NCBI GenBank assembly: GCA_937996825.1
Contig: CALKUJ010000221.1
Location: 1 to 10,792, forward strand
DNA length: 10,792 bases
Direction of reading: 5' to 3'
DNA from: an uncultured Polynucleobacter sp.
GTDB taxonomy: Bacteria; Pseudomonadota; Gammaproteobacteria; Burkholderiales; Burkholderiaceae
In this document: in pieces, positions 1 through 7,173 of the stretch
Layout: the number at the start of each line of letters is the position of its first letter
Position numbering within the stretch: the first letter of the stretch is position 1
Program-made: the position numbers and the translations under genes
Notes under the pieces: model-generated
Seen by the model: the letters and a program-made list of their open reading frames with translations, nothing else
What the model was told of the DNA's origin: nothing
The model's database searches: none

Positions 1-1056
1 TCGCGAGCGCAACAAGTCAGGGTCTTGAACTGCTGTAACTGTGCTTTTTTGTGACTTATACAATTTATCCATATAGTCTCGCGCTTCTTGAAATTGCTTT
101 CCAGTTACGTTTGACCATGTTTCATCTGGAGCAATTCCATATTTATCTTGCAAATATTCTTTTGCTCTAAAGATATGACTGTTTGGACCTAAATCCTTGA
201 CGTTTTTGATGTCAACACCTTGCAAGCCTAATAAGTCTTTTGCAATAACTCCAAGTTCATCAGTTGAAGTCACATCATTTTTGCTTAACTCCATATCTTC
301 AAGTGAATATCTTTTCTTTCCTGCTTTTGGTGCAAGTGTATTTGTCTCTATGTCTGCCCAATTCCGTCCTTTAGCATTTACAGACAGTAAACCTTCTTTA
401 CTCATTCGCATTGGAATAATATTTCCACCGCCAGAAGCATTGACGTAAGTTTCAGCAGCAAGTGGATTGTCATTCACAAAAGCACCAGCACCAGATGTTT
501 TGCCTTTGCCAGCAACATTCATTACTGGAATGTCTGCATTTGTTCCGTGGTACACATCAAAAGGGAACATTGCATCAGCACGTTGCTGCGCAGTGTTATT
601 TAGTGGAAGACCAAGACCAAATTGATCTTTAGGCAATGCAGCGCGTTGCTGTGCAAGACGCAGTGCTTCTTCTTGTGGGAACTTGAAAGAGCCAACATCT
701 TTGATGCTCATTCCAACAGGCATATTCTTCATGGCCTTAACTAATTCAACAGGACCACGAGGATTCATTGCAGCGCCAAGCTGCTCCATGCCAGCAGTCT
801 CCATGCGTGGATTCGACACACGTGGAATGTTGGACAGAATCTGCTCTGTTGTTGGTGCTGCTGGCGCTGACTGCAACAAGCCTTGCACAGACTGTGGAAG
901 ACGTGGAGTCACATACTGACGCGCCAATGAGTTGATGTCACCAAGCAAACCAACTGGCGCAACAGCAAAACCACGACCAAGAGACTCTGCGTTGCTCAAA
1001 GAGCCGCGCAATGCATCCATCAAAAGGCTGTCTGAGTAAGGGTTTTGTGTTGCCAT
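1..1056 (-). CDS. Polyvalent ADP-ribosyltransferase-domain phage protein, partial (C-terminus off window)
   Basis: The first 352 codons are present and no stop is reached at the left edge. Residues 1-160 are alanine, proline and glutamine rich with no domain I recognise; in this position they may direct packaging into the virion. An ADP-ribosyltransferase-like region starts near residue 165: YHGT at 169-172, a glycine-rich GAGAFV at 189-194, AAETYV at 200-205, GVDIKNVKDLG at 280-290, and a DPDLLRSR end at 345-352. This run (YHGT, then gG.F, A..Y, a GvdiKNV segment and a DP..IrSr strand) is how I know the ART-PolyVal class of phage and mobile-element polyvalent proteins. Such enzymes would transfer ADP-ribose from NAD+ to a target; the target here is unknown. 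It is the last visible gene of the ejection cassette and starts 3 bases after the previous stop, so it may be packaged and injected. The ribosome site is weak (GGACAG). The ART call is from motif memory, not a search. Confidence 0.7.
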   Translation of the reverse strand, partial: MATQNPYSDSLLMDALRGSLSNAESLGRGFAVAPVGLLGDINSLARQYVTPRLPQSVQGLLQSAPAAPTTEQILSNIPRVSNPRMETAGMEQLGAAMNPRGPVELVKAMKNMPVGMSIKDVGSFKFPQEEALRLAQQRAALPKDQFGLGLPLNNTAQQRADAMFPFDVYHGTNADIPVMNVAGKGKTSGAGAFVNDNPLAAETYVNASGGGNIIPMRMSKEGLLSVNAKGRNWADIETNTLAPKAGKKRYSLEDMELSKNDVTSTDELGVIAKDLLGLQGVDIKNVKDLGPNSHIFRAKEYLQDKYGIAPDETWSNVTGKQFQEARDYMDKLYKSQKSTVTAVQDPDLLRSR

Positions 1057-1059
1057 GAT

Positions 1060-3147
1060 TTACTGTCCGTTTTGAGGCATTGCCAAGTTGCTACCAATCT
1101 GTCCACCTGTATAGCCACCGTAACCAGCAGCCGCAGCGCGTGATGCGTTAAGACGCTTCATTGTCTCATTCAAGTCCAACAGTTTTTGCTGTTCACGTGA
1201 AAGCAGGATGCGACCAATCTCATTACGCACAGGCTCTGGTGTCTGTACCTTGCTCATCAAAGATGAACCAGCAGAGATCATGGCTGGCACATTGCCTGAA
1301 CCAGCAGCAGTTACGCCTTGCATCAATGGAGCAACATCCAAATCATTAGCACCAGCCAAACGAGCAGCAGTCTGAGAACCACGACCAGCAGACTCCATGC
1401 CTTTCAATCGAGCTTCTTTTGCAACAGCAGATGCAAACTGACGGTAGTCATTGCCAAACACTTCACGCAAACGGTCTTGAGTTGCTGGTTCTTTCCACAT
1501 CTTCAGCAAAGATGTTTGACCAGCTTCAGTACCTGTTTTTTGACGCAAGGCTTGCAAAGCACCAATCTTGTAAGCATCCATCTCTGATGGTGTGAAACCT
1601 TTTACTAATTGTTTCACGTCCATGATGTCACCTGTCAAAGCCTTACGACCAGCTTCAGCAGCATCCATCATTTGAGAAGGACCTGCCCAAGTCTTCATGG
1701 CTTGTGTGTAAGCAGATTGACCACCAACCTTTGGTGACTTTTCTTCCAATAACTTAACAAGACTTGAACGCACATCGTCGTAAGCATTGGCTTGTTGACC
1801 GCTGCCAGCACGCTTCAATGTCTGAGCTGAGTCGTACAAAGACTGCTTCAAAGTGTCCAGCACATTCATTGGAACTTGCTCACCCACTTTGAGTTTAGAC
1901 AAGTCAAGTGTTTGACCTGTCTTAGTTTCAAATAGCAACTCAGCAGCGCCTTGCGCACGCTTAGAACGGTTCAAGACATCCATCAAGTTGTTATCAACAG
2001 TGACAACAGCCTTGTCAATTACATCGTAGAAAGGACGAGATGCTGCTTGACGTTGTGCCGCAAATGACTCAAGGCTTCCAAGGAAATCAGCGCCTTGTGT
2101 GCCAAGTGCAGTATCAGCAGCACCCATCAAACGACCAGCACGACCTGATTGACGCTCACGGATTGCACGCTCCAATGCTTGTTTAGTCTCACCAGACAGA
2201 GTTGCAACTGTGTCCAACAATTGGCGTGTGTTTGCACCACCAACGTCAGCAATACGAGCTTCAGCACCGAGCTTGCCCATACGAGCCTGAGACATACCCA
2301 ATGCGCTAGACAGCAAGTCTGGTGGCGTATCGCGCAGCAAGGCTTCAGCAACCTTTTGCTCGGCGTACTTAGTAGCAGCAGCATCAGACACACGACCAGC
2401 GATTTGACGACCACCAGCACCAAGAACAGCCATCACTGGTTGAGTTGCTGCGCCAAGTCCAGCACTGACAACGCCAGACTTCAGCACATCTTTAGTGATG
2501 TCGCCAATGGATTCAGCTTCAGTTGATCCGAGTCCACCAATCAAGCCATAACCAAGACCTGATGCGCCAGCTTGTGCAGCGCGTTGACCCATACCCATGA
2601 CTTGACCAGCAGCAGGAGCGCCAGCCAAGTATTGAGCAGCCTTTGCAACTACTGGTGCAACATAAGGCTCTGCCATCTTGCCAGCAGCTTGAACACCTTT
2701 AGTGACAGCGCCAGTTGCCATCAATGGCAATGATGCAGCGGCTTGCAATCCAGCAGAAGTCCAAGGACTTTCCTTGCCGTATGACTCAGCAGCACCACGA
2801 GCAACATCACGATACTTCGCGTATTCCTCTGCGAGTGGCTTGCCTGTTTTCATTGCGCCAATTGGAGCAAGCACAGCGCCAGCCAGCTCATCCATAAAGC
2901 CAAATGTTGGTCCTTGCATTGCGCTAACCAACGCGCGTTGCGATTCAGGTAGCTTTGCGCCAGCCTGATATGCAGGAGACTTTTGTTCCGCTAAGAACTT
3001 CAAGATTTCATTTGGCTGATATTGATTCTTCAATGCCTCATTGACTTGAGCGCCAACAGTAGGCATCTGAGCCAAGAACTGGACGATCTCATCGTCACCA
3101 TAACCAGCTTTACGAGCCTCAGAGATTTTGCTTTGCAGACCGTCCAT
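1060..3147 (-). CDS. Large ejection / internal virion-like protein (695 aa)
   Basis: I do not recognise this as a named family, but its size, composition and place fit a DNA-ejection (internal virion) protein, the slot of T7 gp16 or P22 gp16. Residues 7-27 and 34-54 form two copies of a short helical repeat, period 27 residues: ISEARKAGYGDDEIVQFLA and VNEALKNQYQPNEILKFLA. Residues about 120-255 are alanine and glycine rich with several weakly hydrophobic stretches. The rest is long, polar and alpha-helical, with RPFYDVIDKAV near residue 370 and a C-terminal EIGRILLSREQQKLLDL segment of a kind seen in other large phage virion proteins. I see no lysozyme or transglycosylase motif, unlike T7 gp16. 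The start is firm: AAGGAA lies 6 bases before the ATG and uses the stop codon of the previous gene. Confidence 0.6.
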   Translation of the reverse strand: MDGLQSKISEARKAGYGDDEIVQFLAQMPTVGAQVNEALKNQYQPNEILKFLAEQKSPAYQAGAKLPESQRALVSAMQGPTFGFMDELAGAVLAPIGAMKTGKPLAEEYAKYRDVARGAAESYGKESPWTSAGLQAAASLPLMATGAVTKGVQAAGKMAEPYVAPVVAKAAQYLAGAPAAGQVMGMGQRAAQAGASGLGYGLIGGLGSTEAESIGDITKDVLKSGVVSAGLGAATQPVMAVLGAGGRQIAGRVSDAAATKYAEQKVAEALLRDTPPDLLSSALGMSQARMGKLGAEARIADVGGANTRQLLDTVATLSGETKQALERAIRERQSGRAGRLMGAADTALGTQGADFLGSLESFAAQRQAASRPFYDVIDKAVVTVDNNLMDVLNRSKRAQGAAELLFETKTGQTLDLSKLKVGEQVPMNVLDTLKQSLYDSAQTLKRAGSGQQANAYDDVRSSLVKLLEEKSPKVGGQSAYTQAMKTWAGPSQMMDAAEAGRKALTGDIMDVKQLVKGFTPSEMDAYKIGALQALRQKTGTEAGQTSLLKMWKEPATQDRLREVFGNDYRQFASAVAKEARLKGMESAGRGSQTAARLAGANDLDVAPLMQGVTAAGSGNVPAMISAGSSLMSKVQTPEPVRNEIGRILLSREQQKLLDLNETMKRLNASRAAAAGYGGYTGGQIGSNLAMPQNGQ

Positions 3148-3153
3148 GATCTA

Positions 3154-3159
3154 TTCCTT
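3154..3159 (-). promoter_or_regulatory. Ribosome binding site AAGGAA overlapping a stop codon
   Basis: The stop TAA of the 395-aa gene (3160-3158) runs into AAGGAA, again with a 6-base spacer to the ATG at 3147. The same stop-into-site design occurs at the gene before. Confidence 0.7.
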
Positions 3160-4345
3160 ACTGTGGGCTGAAGATTGAGCCTAATGGCTTGCGTTGCTGA
3201 CCATCACTAGTACTACCAGAGCCTGTCATTACTGATGGAATCTTAGCTGGCGCTCCAAGAGCTTTGCTTGCATCAAGGTTGTACTTTGCACCAAAGTCAG
3301 CGTACTCATTGCGCTTTTGGTTGTAAGTTTGACCAGCAGCAGCATACAACTCATTAGAAAGATTTTGGAAATCTTGACGTTGAGCTGGTGTCAGCTTAGT
3401 TCCTTGAGTCCAATTCTGCACATAGTTTTGCAGACGGTCCATCTTTCCAGTTGCAGCCATAGCAATGCCAAGTTCAGACTCACGCACAACCGAGCCAGGG
3501 TCCAGCAGCTTCATAATCTTAGTGGCAGCAGCAACATCACCAATTGGATTCTCTTGCTTGAGTGAAGATTGAACTTGCTTGTACGCTGATTGCATATCAG
3601 CAAAGTCTTTGTAAATTGGCTCACCTGAGAACATCTTTTTCAGGTTTGCTTCGTTCTCAAAACCTTTTTGACCTGAATCCATACTGACGTTAACAGCACC
3701 AGACTTACGGTAACCGTGAAGTGCTGCAATGCCTTCTTGACCAGTGCCTTGCAACTTACGACCAGACACATATTCCAATGCACGAATATCTGCTGGAATC
3801 TCAGCGTTTGGCTTGAGCTTATGTGCTTGTTCCAAGAACTTGCTTGCATCTTCAACTTGACCAGCATTGAAGGCGATCTGATAGTTACGCATTGCACGTT
3901 GATACATCAACTCTGTTGGGTCAACAGCTTGAGGCGCTGGCATAGCAATGGCTTGTTGCTGTGGAGTCAATGCAACACCGCCTTGAGGCGCTGCAACTGG
4001 TGCTGAACCTTCAGGTGGAACCAATCCAGTATTAGCACCAGCCAATGCTTGGCGGTATAAGCCTAAACGCTTTGCTTCATCCAGCTTTTGACGTGCCATC
4101 AATGTCTGAACAGCGCCTTGCTGTGCCTGAGAGTAACCTTGCTGTCCTGCTTGCAAAGCACCGCCAAGTGCTTGACCAAGAGACACTGGACGTGCGCTAG
4201 GACCACCAGCAGAAAGCAAAGCTGCTGCTGCTTGCAACATACCTTGATTCTGAATGTCGCTTTGCATTTGTGGTGTCAAATATTCCTCAAGGCCACTACC
4301 ACCTTGACCAAAGAGTAAACCACCAAAACCTTGAGCTGTTGCCAT
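3158..4345 (-). CDS. Internal virion / ejection-like structural protein (395 aa)
   Basis: This is a soluble, mostly helical protein. Residues 1-20 are glycine rich, residues 20-110 helical and glutamine/alanine rich, residues 110-145 a proline-alanine linker, and the rest is a helical domain. The most family-like part is residues 240-350: EPIYKDFADMQSAY, then NPIGDVAAATKIMKLLDPGS, VVRESELG, and a helical hairpin with LTPAQRQDFQNL. I know this pattern from phage structural proteins encoded beside ejection proteins, usually annotated only as hypothetical or structural. It sits between the 323-aa and 695-aa genes, in the place of T7 gp15 or P22 gp20. Two ATG codons are adjacent at 4348 and 4345. 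AAGGGG is 3 bases from the first and 6 from the second; other genes here use 6, so I chose the second. Confidence 0.55.
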   Translation of the reverse strand: MATAQGFGGLLFGQGGSGLEEYLTPQMQSDIQNQGMLQAAAALLSAGGPSARPVSLGQALGGALQAGQQGYSQAQQGAVQTLMARQKLDEAKRLGLYRQALAGANTGLVPPEGSAPVAAPQGGVALTPQQQAIAMPAPQAVDPTELMYQRAMRNYQIAFNAGQVEDASKFLEQAHKLKPNAEIPADIRALEYVSGRKLQGTGQEGIAALHGYRKSGAVNVSMDSGQKGFENEANLKKMFSGEPIYKDFADMQSAYKQVQSSLKQENPIGDVAAATKIMKLLDPGSVVRESELGIAMAATGKMDRLQNYVQNWTQGTKLTPAQRQDFQNLSNELYAAAGQTYNQKRNEYADFGAKYNLDASKALGAPAKIPSVMTGSGSTSDGQQRKPLGSIFSPQ

Positions 4346-4351
4346 CATTTA

Positions 4352-4357
4352 CCCCTT
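4352..4357 (-). promoter_or_regulatory. Ribosome binding site AAGGGG overlapping a stop codon
   Basis: The TAA stop of the glycine-rich gene (4358-4356) supplies the first bases of AAGGGG. The spacer is 3 bases to the first ATG and 6 to the second, which favours the second. Confidence 0.65.
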
Positions 4358-5327
4358 ACAGTAAGCCGAGAAGACCACCAGCCAATGCGCCATATCCAGC
4401 GCCTGATGCTCCACCAATCATGTTTCCAAGCATACCGCCTGACAATGCTCCACCAAGAGCTGAAGCAGATTGGTTTTTATAGATTGGCGTAGTCTGAGTG
4501 CCACCAAGATTTGCAGGTTGCAAACCCAAAGCAGCCTGAGAAACGCCAAGACGCTCCAAACCAAGGTTACGAGCAGCATCCAGCTTTTGCTGTTCGTATT
4601 GACGACGAGCTTCTTCTTGCTGCAATGCGACTTGTTGAGCCTGAGTAAAGCCTTGTGAGCGCAACTGAGCAGCAGTATTGGCTGCTGTACGGCTGAACGC
4701 TTCATTAGTCAAAGCCTCTGCAACACCTTGGCGTGAACCACCAAAGGCTTTAGCTTGCACAGCAGCAGCGCGATCACGCAATTGCTGTTGTTGACGTTGG
4801 CGTTCAATATCGCCCAAAGAAGCATCAATGACTTCTTGCTGGTACGGGTTCATGTATGTCTGAACCATGTTTGTACTGTACTCAGGGAAAGCTGCGAATT
4901 GACGCTGACCAAGGCCAGCAGCAGTTGCACGAGCATCTTCAAGGTTGCGCAGATATGCGGCCTTCATTTCTGGGTCGATGCCAGTTGTAGTTGTAGATTG
5001 GTCAGGAGTTTTGCTACCAAGTCCACCACCAAGAGCCAAGGCTCCTGCGCCAAGACCAAGCATTTGACCTGTTGACAAACCACCTAATGCGCCACCCAGT
5101 AAGCCACCAGCAGCAGGACTTGTTGCCCATGCGCCACTAGCTTCACCGAGCAATTCAGGAGCTGCTTCACCCCAACCTAATCCACTCAAACCACCAGTAG
5201 CGTAAAGACCACCGCCAATCAAAGCAGCTTTACCAAGGTCACTTGATGCAACATTTTTGACGGTATCAACAGCACCGCCAACTAAATCAGTAGCCCCACC
5301 AACAACATCACTTACAACGCCACCCAT
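4356..5327 (-). CDS. Glycine-rich internal virion protein, gp14/gp7-like (323 aa)
   Basis: The protein has three parts. Residues 1-105 are glycine/alanine/leucine rich with many small-xxx-small spacings (GLLGGALGGLSTGQMLGLG near 75-93). Residues 120-270 are polar and helical with the signature YMNPYQQEVIDASLGDI at 158-174 and AFGGSRQGVAEAL at 194-206. Residues 290-323 are a second glycine-rich hydrophobic tail. The YMNPY...AFGGSR pair recurs in short-tailed phages in genes next to tail-nozzle and ejection genes. I infer a particle protein that enters the envelope during DNA delivery, like T7 gp14. An upstream in-frame start at 5447 would add 40 residues and overlap the previous gene by about 120 bases. 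I reject it, because AAGGGG lies exactly 6 bases before the ATG at 5327 and the extension MTSSSRSS... lacks any match to the body. Confidence 0.65.
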   Translation of the reverse strand: MGGVVSDVVGGATDLVGGAVDTVKNVASSDLGKAALIGGGLYATGGLSGLGWGEAAPELLGEASGAWATSPAAGGLLGGALGGLSTGQMLGLGAGALALGGGLGSKTPDQSTTTTGIDPEMKAAYLRNLEDARATAAGLGQRQFAAFPEYSTNMVQTYMNPYQQEVIDASLGDIERQRQQQQLRDRAAAVQAKAFGGSRQGVAEALTNEAFSRTAANTAAQLRSQGFTQAQQVALQQEEARRQYEQQKLDAARNLGLERLGVSQAALGLQPANLGGTQTTPIYKNQSASALGGALSGGMLGNMIGGASGAGYGALAGGLLGLL

Positions 5328-5328
5328 A

Positions 5329-5646
5329 TCATTCCCCTTTATTACGCTTTGATGCGTAGATGTAGGCCATAGAGCCATCAACCAAACTTGTTTGACATTT
5401 CTCTGTCCAGCCAAACGAATCAGCGAACTTCTTGAGCTTGATGTCATCTTCGCGGATTAAAGCTAGAACTGGCAAATTCACCAGTTGAAGCAAAGAATCC
5501 ACATCTTCCGAATATCGTCTTTTGACTTCACCCGTCCACCTAAAGATGTCAGAGTGAAACCACACATTTCCGTTGAAATACTCCAAATACATGATGTATT
5601 CAGCTCGAACACAAACAGGTACTTTTCCCTCTCTCAACTCTTGCAT
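5329..5646 (-). CDS. Small acetyltransferase-like (GNAT-fold) virion protein, T7 gp13-like position
   Basis: This is a 105-residue protein with mixed strand and helix. It carries VWFHSDIFRW at 28-37, an acidic loop, the strand VLALIRED, and the helix KLKKFADSFGW at 70-80, followed by a last strand MAYIYASK. The 'strand - KfAkslGF - strand' ending is how GNAT acetyltransferases close, and T7 gp13 and related DUF2833 phage proteins share such a fold. The usual acetyl-CoA loop (Q/RxxGxG/A) is not visible, so catalysis is doubtful and a structural or assembly role is as likely. It lies between the nozzle-type gene and the glycine-rich ejection gene, exactly as gp13 does in T7. A TTG at 5649 precedes the ATG at 5646; AAGAGA is 9 bases from the ATG, and I chose the ATG. 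It ends 1 base before the next start. Confidence 0.55.
   Translation of the reverse strand: MQELREGKVPVCVRAEYIMYLEYFNGNVWFHSDIFRWTGEVKRRYSEDVDSLLQLVNLPVLALIREDDIKLKKFADSFGWTEKCQTSLVDGSMAYIYASKRNKGE
5334..5339 (-). promoter_or_regulatory. Ribosome binding site AAGGGG
   Basis: AAGGGG is 6 bases before the ATG at 5327, and the TGA of the small acetyltransferase-like gene lies within the spacer. This decides the start of the glycine-rich protein against the 40-residue-longer alternative. Confidence 0.7.
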
Positions 5647-5686
5647 CAATTTTAGTCTCTTGGCAACTCAATAGCGCATCACTGAT

Positions 5687-7168
5687 TTATCGCTTACCAG
5701 CAGCAATTGCTTCAATACGATTCACGCCAACACGCCAATCATCCAAAACATTACCCGTATAACGAATCTTTGCTTGGCGGGCTGAGAATCGCACATCAGT
5801 TGGTTGAGAGGCTGAGTACGGTCCATAAGTCACTTCGTCTGACGTTGGGTACATCCGAGTCTTGAAGGAGATCACAACCTCACCAAGAGTCTGCTCATCA
5901 GGGATGACTTGGCTCACAGACATGATGTTGTCGCCATTTCCAATTTCTAATGGACCAGACTCAGCAAATGGAACGCCACCACCGTAGTCAAAACCAACCT
6001 CATGCTCATAGACGTAGCCGTCAGCAGAAACCATCAAAGGATTAGTGAAAACCCCACGATCAGTTCCAGCAGTACGAGACATAGAACCAATAGCCCAATG
6101 GTTCTCTCGATAGTTGAATGTGACATAAGAGTCGTTCTCATTAGACTGAGAAGATGGATAGAACCAAGTGACTTCGCCATACTTACTGTTGTGAACGCAG
6201 TAAATCTTGCTGCACTGGCTGTAATTGATGTTTTGGAAAATGTAGTCACCAACATCTGATGGCAGTGGCTTGGCGTAGCCGTCATAAATCCAAAAGCCTG
6301 AACGACTCATCCAAATCGCAGCAGTATCAATCGTTGCCACAGCTTGAGTTGAGATCACGCCACAACCTGAACCAACCTTCTCAAATGAGTAGACGTAAGG
6401 CGCACCAATGTATGAAGCAGCGTGGACATCAACGTCAGTAAAGAGCAAATTCAAACCACGGACACGCTTACCGCACTTCAATGAGCCAACAGTAGCCAAC
6501 TCAAAGTCACCAGCCTGATTGGTGGTGGAAGCAGTCCAAACTGTGTTGTCTTCCTGATCGCACCACTTAACCATTCGAGGGTTGCCAGAAGCCCCCAAAG
6601 CGAATACAAAGCGTTCAGCCGTAGTCATCACAGCAGCGCAAGACGTTGGCGCGTTAGTGATTGCAATAGCCTTTGTAGGCGTTGCAAAGCCTAATTGCCA
6701 TTCAAGCAATTGACCATCAGAGTCTGAACAGGCAATGAGATATTCGCCCCATGCGTCCATTGTCCATGTAGTGGCTGGCGTTACAGAGCCAAGATCAGGA
6801 CGAGCAACACCAAAGGCGTATGAGCCGTATGTACTGTATCCATAACCAGTTTTCACCACAGCATTGTCAGCACCAGCCGTGAATGTTGTTGGTGTGATGT
6901 CCTTCAAAGTGCCAGCCTCATTCATGGCATAGAGCTTTGACGATGTACCAGCAGCAATCCAACGATCTGTGGAGTTATCACGCCAAGTCAACAAGCCACG
7001 GCAAACGCCCGTCATTTGTGAAGATGAGCGTTTACGCCATCCACCAATAGGACGCAAAGTGGCTTCAAACCAGCGAACAAGGTTGGAGTCAAACCAACGA
7101 CCTGAAGACTGATACTCAGTGCCATTACGATAGACACCAGCAGGGATTTTTAGAGGGATGAGTGCCAT
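5687..7168 (-). CDS. Packaged-DNA stabilisation / tail nozzle protein, P22 gp10-like (493 aa)
   Basis: The N-terminus carries the marker IPAGVYRNGTEYQ, SSGRWFDSNLVRW, LRPIGGWRKR (residues 7-47), which I associate with phage stabilisation proteins annotated as P22 gp10-like. The rest is nearly all short beta strands with recurring aromatic and glycine turns (DRWIAAGTSSKLYAMN, WGEYLIACSDSDGQLLEW, RFVFALGASGNPRMVKWC, AIWMSRSGFWIYDG, YVTFNYRENHWAIG), as in a beta-propeller. The length, 493 aa, is close to P22 gp10 (about 470). In P22 this protein plugs the tail after packaging; in T7 the equivalent place is the nozzle gp12. It is followed by the putative ejection genes, which matches both phages. 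The start lies 5 bases after the previous stop; I see only a weak ribosome site, so it may depend on coupling to the upstream gene. Confidence 0.65.
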   Translation of the reverse strand: MALIPLKIPAGVYRNGTEYQSSGRWFDSNLVRWFEATLRPIGGWRKRSSSQMTGVCRGLLTWRDNSTDRWIAAGTSSKLYAMNEAGTLKDITPTTFTAGADNAVVKTGYGYSTYGSYAFGVARPDLGSVTPATTWTMDAWGEYLIACSDSDGQLLEWQLGFATPTKAIAITNAPTSCAAVMTTAERFVFALGASGNPRMVKWCDQEDNTVWTASTTNQAGDFELATVGSLKCGKRVRGLNLLFTDVDVHAASYIGAPYVYSFEKVGSGCGVISTQAVATIDTAAIWMSRSGFWIYDGYAKPLPSDVGDYIFQNINYSQCSKIYCVHNSKYGEVTWFYPSSQSNENDSYVTFNYRENHWAIGSMSRTAGTDRGVFTNPLMVSADGYVYEHEVGFDYGGGVPFAESGPLEIGNGDNIMSVSQVIPDEQTLGEVVISFKTRMYPTSDEVTYGPYSASQPTDVRFSARQAKIRYTGNVLDDWRVGVNRIEAIAAGKR

Positions 7169-7173
7169 GATTG

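Noticed and set aside
197..919. Plus-strand reading frames at 197-448 and 683-919
   Set aside because: They lie antisense to the continuous ART-protein frame, have no family-like sequence and no ribosome site, and are mirror images of its alanine/glycine/proline-rich codons.
2127..2423. 98-aa leucine-rich minus-strand frame inside the 695-aa gene
   Set aside because: It is an alternative frame of an alanine/glutamine-rich coding region, which yields leucine and valine runs by chance; no ribosome site precedes it.
4418..4705. 95-aa leucine-rich frame inside the glycine-rich ejection gene
   Set aside because: Same frame-shift artefact of glutamine/alanine-rich codons; no start signal and no plausible membrane topology.
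1060..5327. Many short CAGCAGC-like runs that look like DNA repeats
   Set aside because: They reflect alanine, glycine and glutamine codons in low-complexity protein segments; copies are irregular and not in tandem.
5328..5447. 40-residue N-terminal extension of the 323-aa protein
   Set aside because: It would overlap the small acetyltransferase-like gene almost to a third of its length, and the strong AAGGGG site points to the ATG at 5327.
5647..5686. Possible terminator or promoter in the 40-base gap between the nozzle-type and acetyltransferase-like genes
   Set aside because: Only a 4-base AGCG/CGCT pairing is present, with no T tract and no convincing -35/-10 pair.
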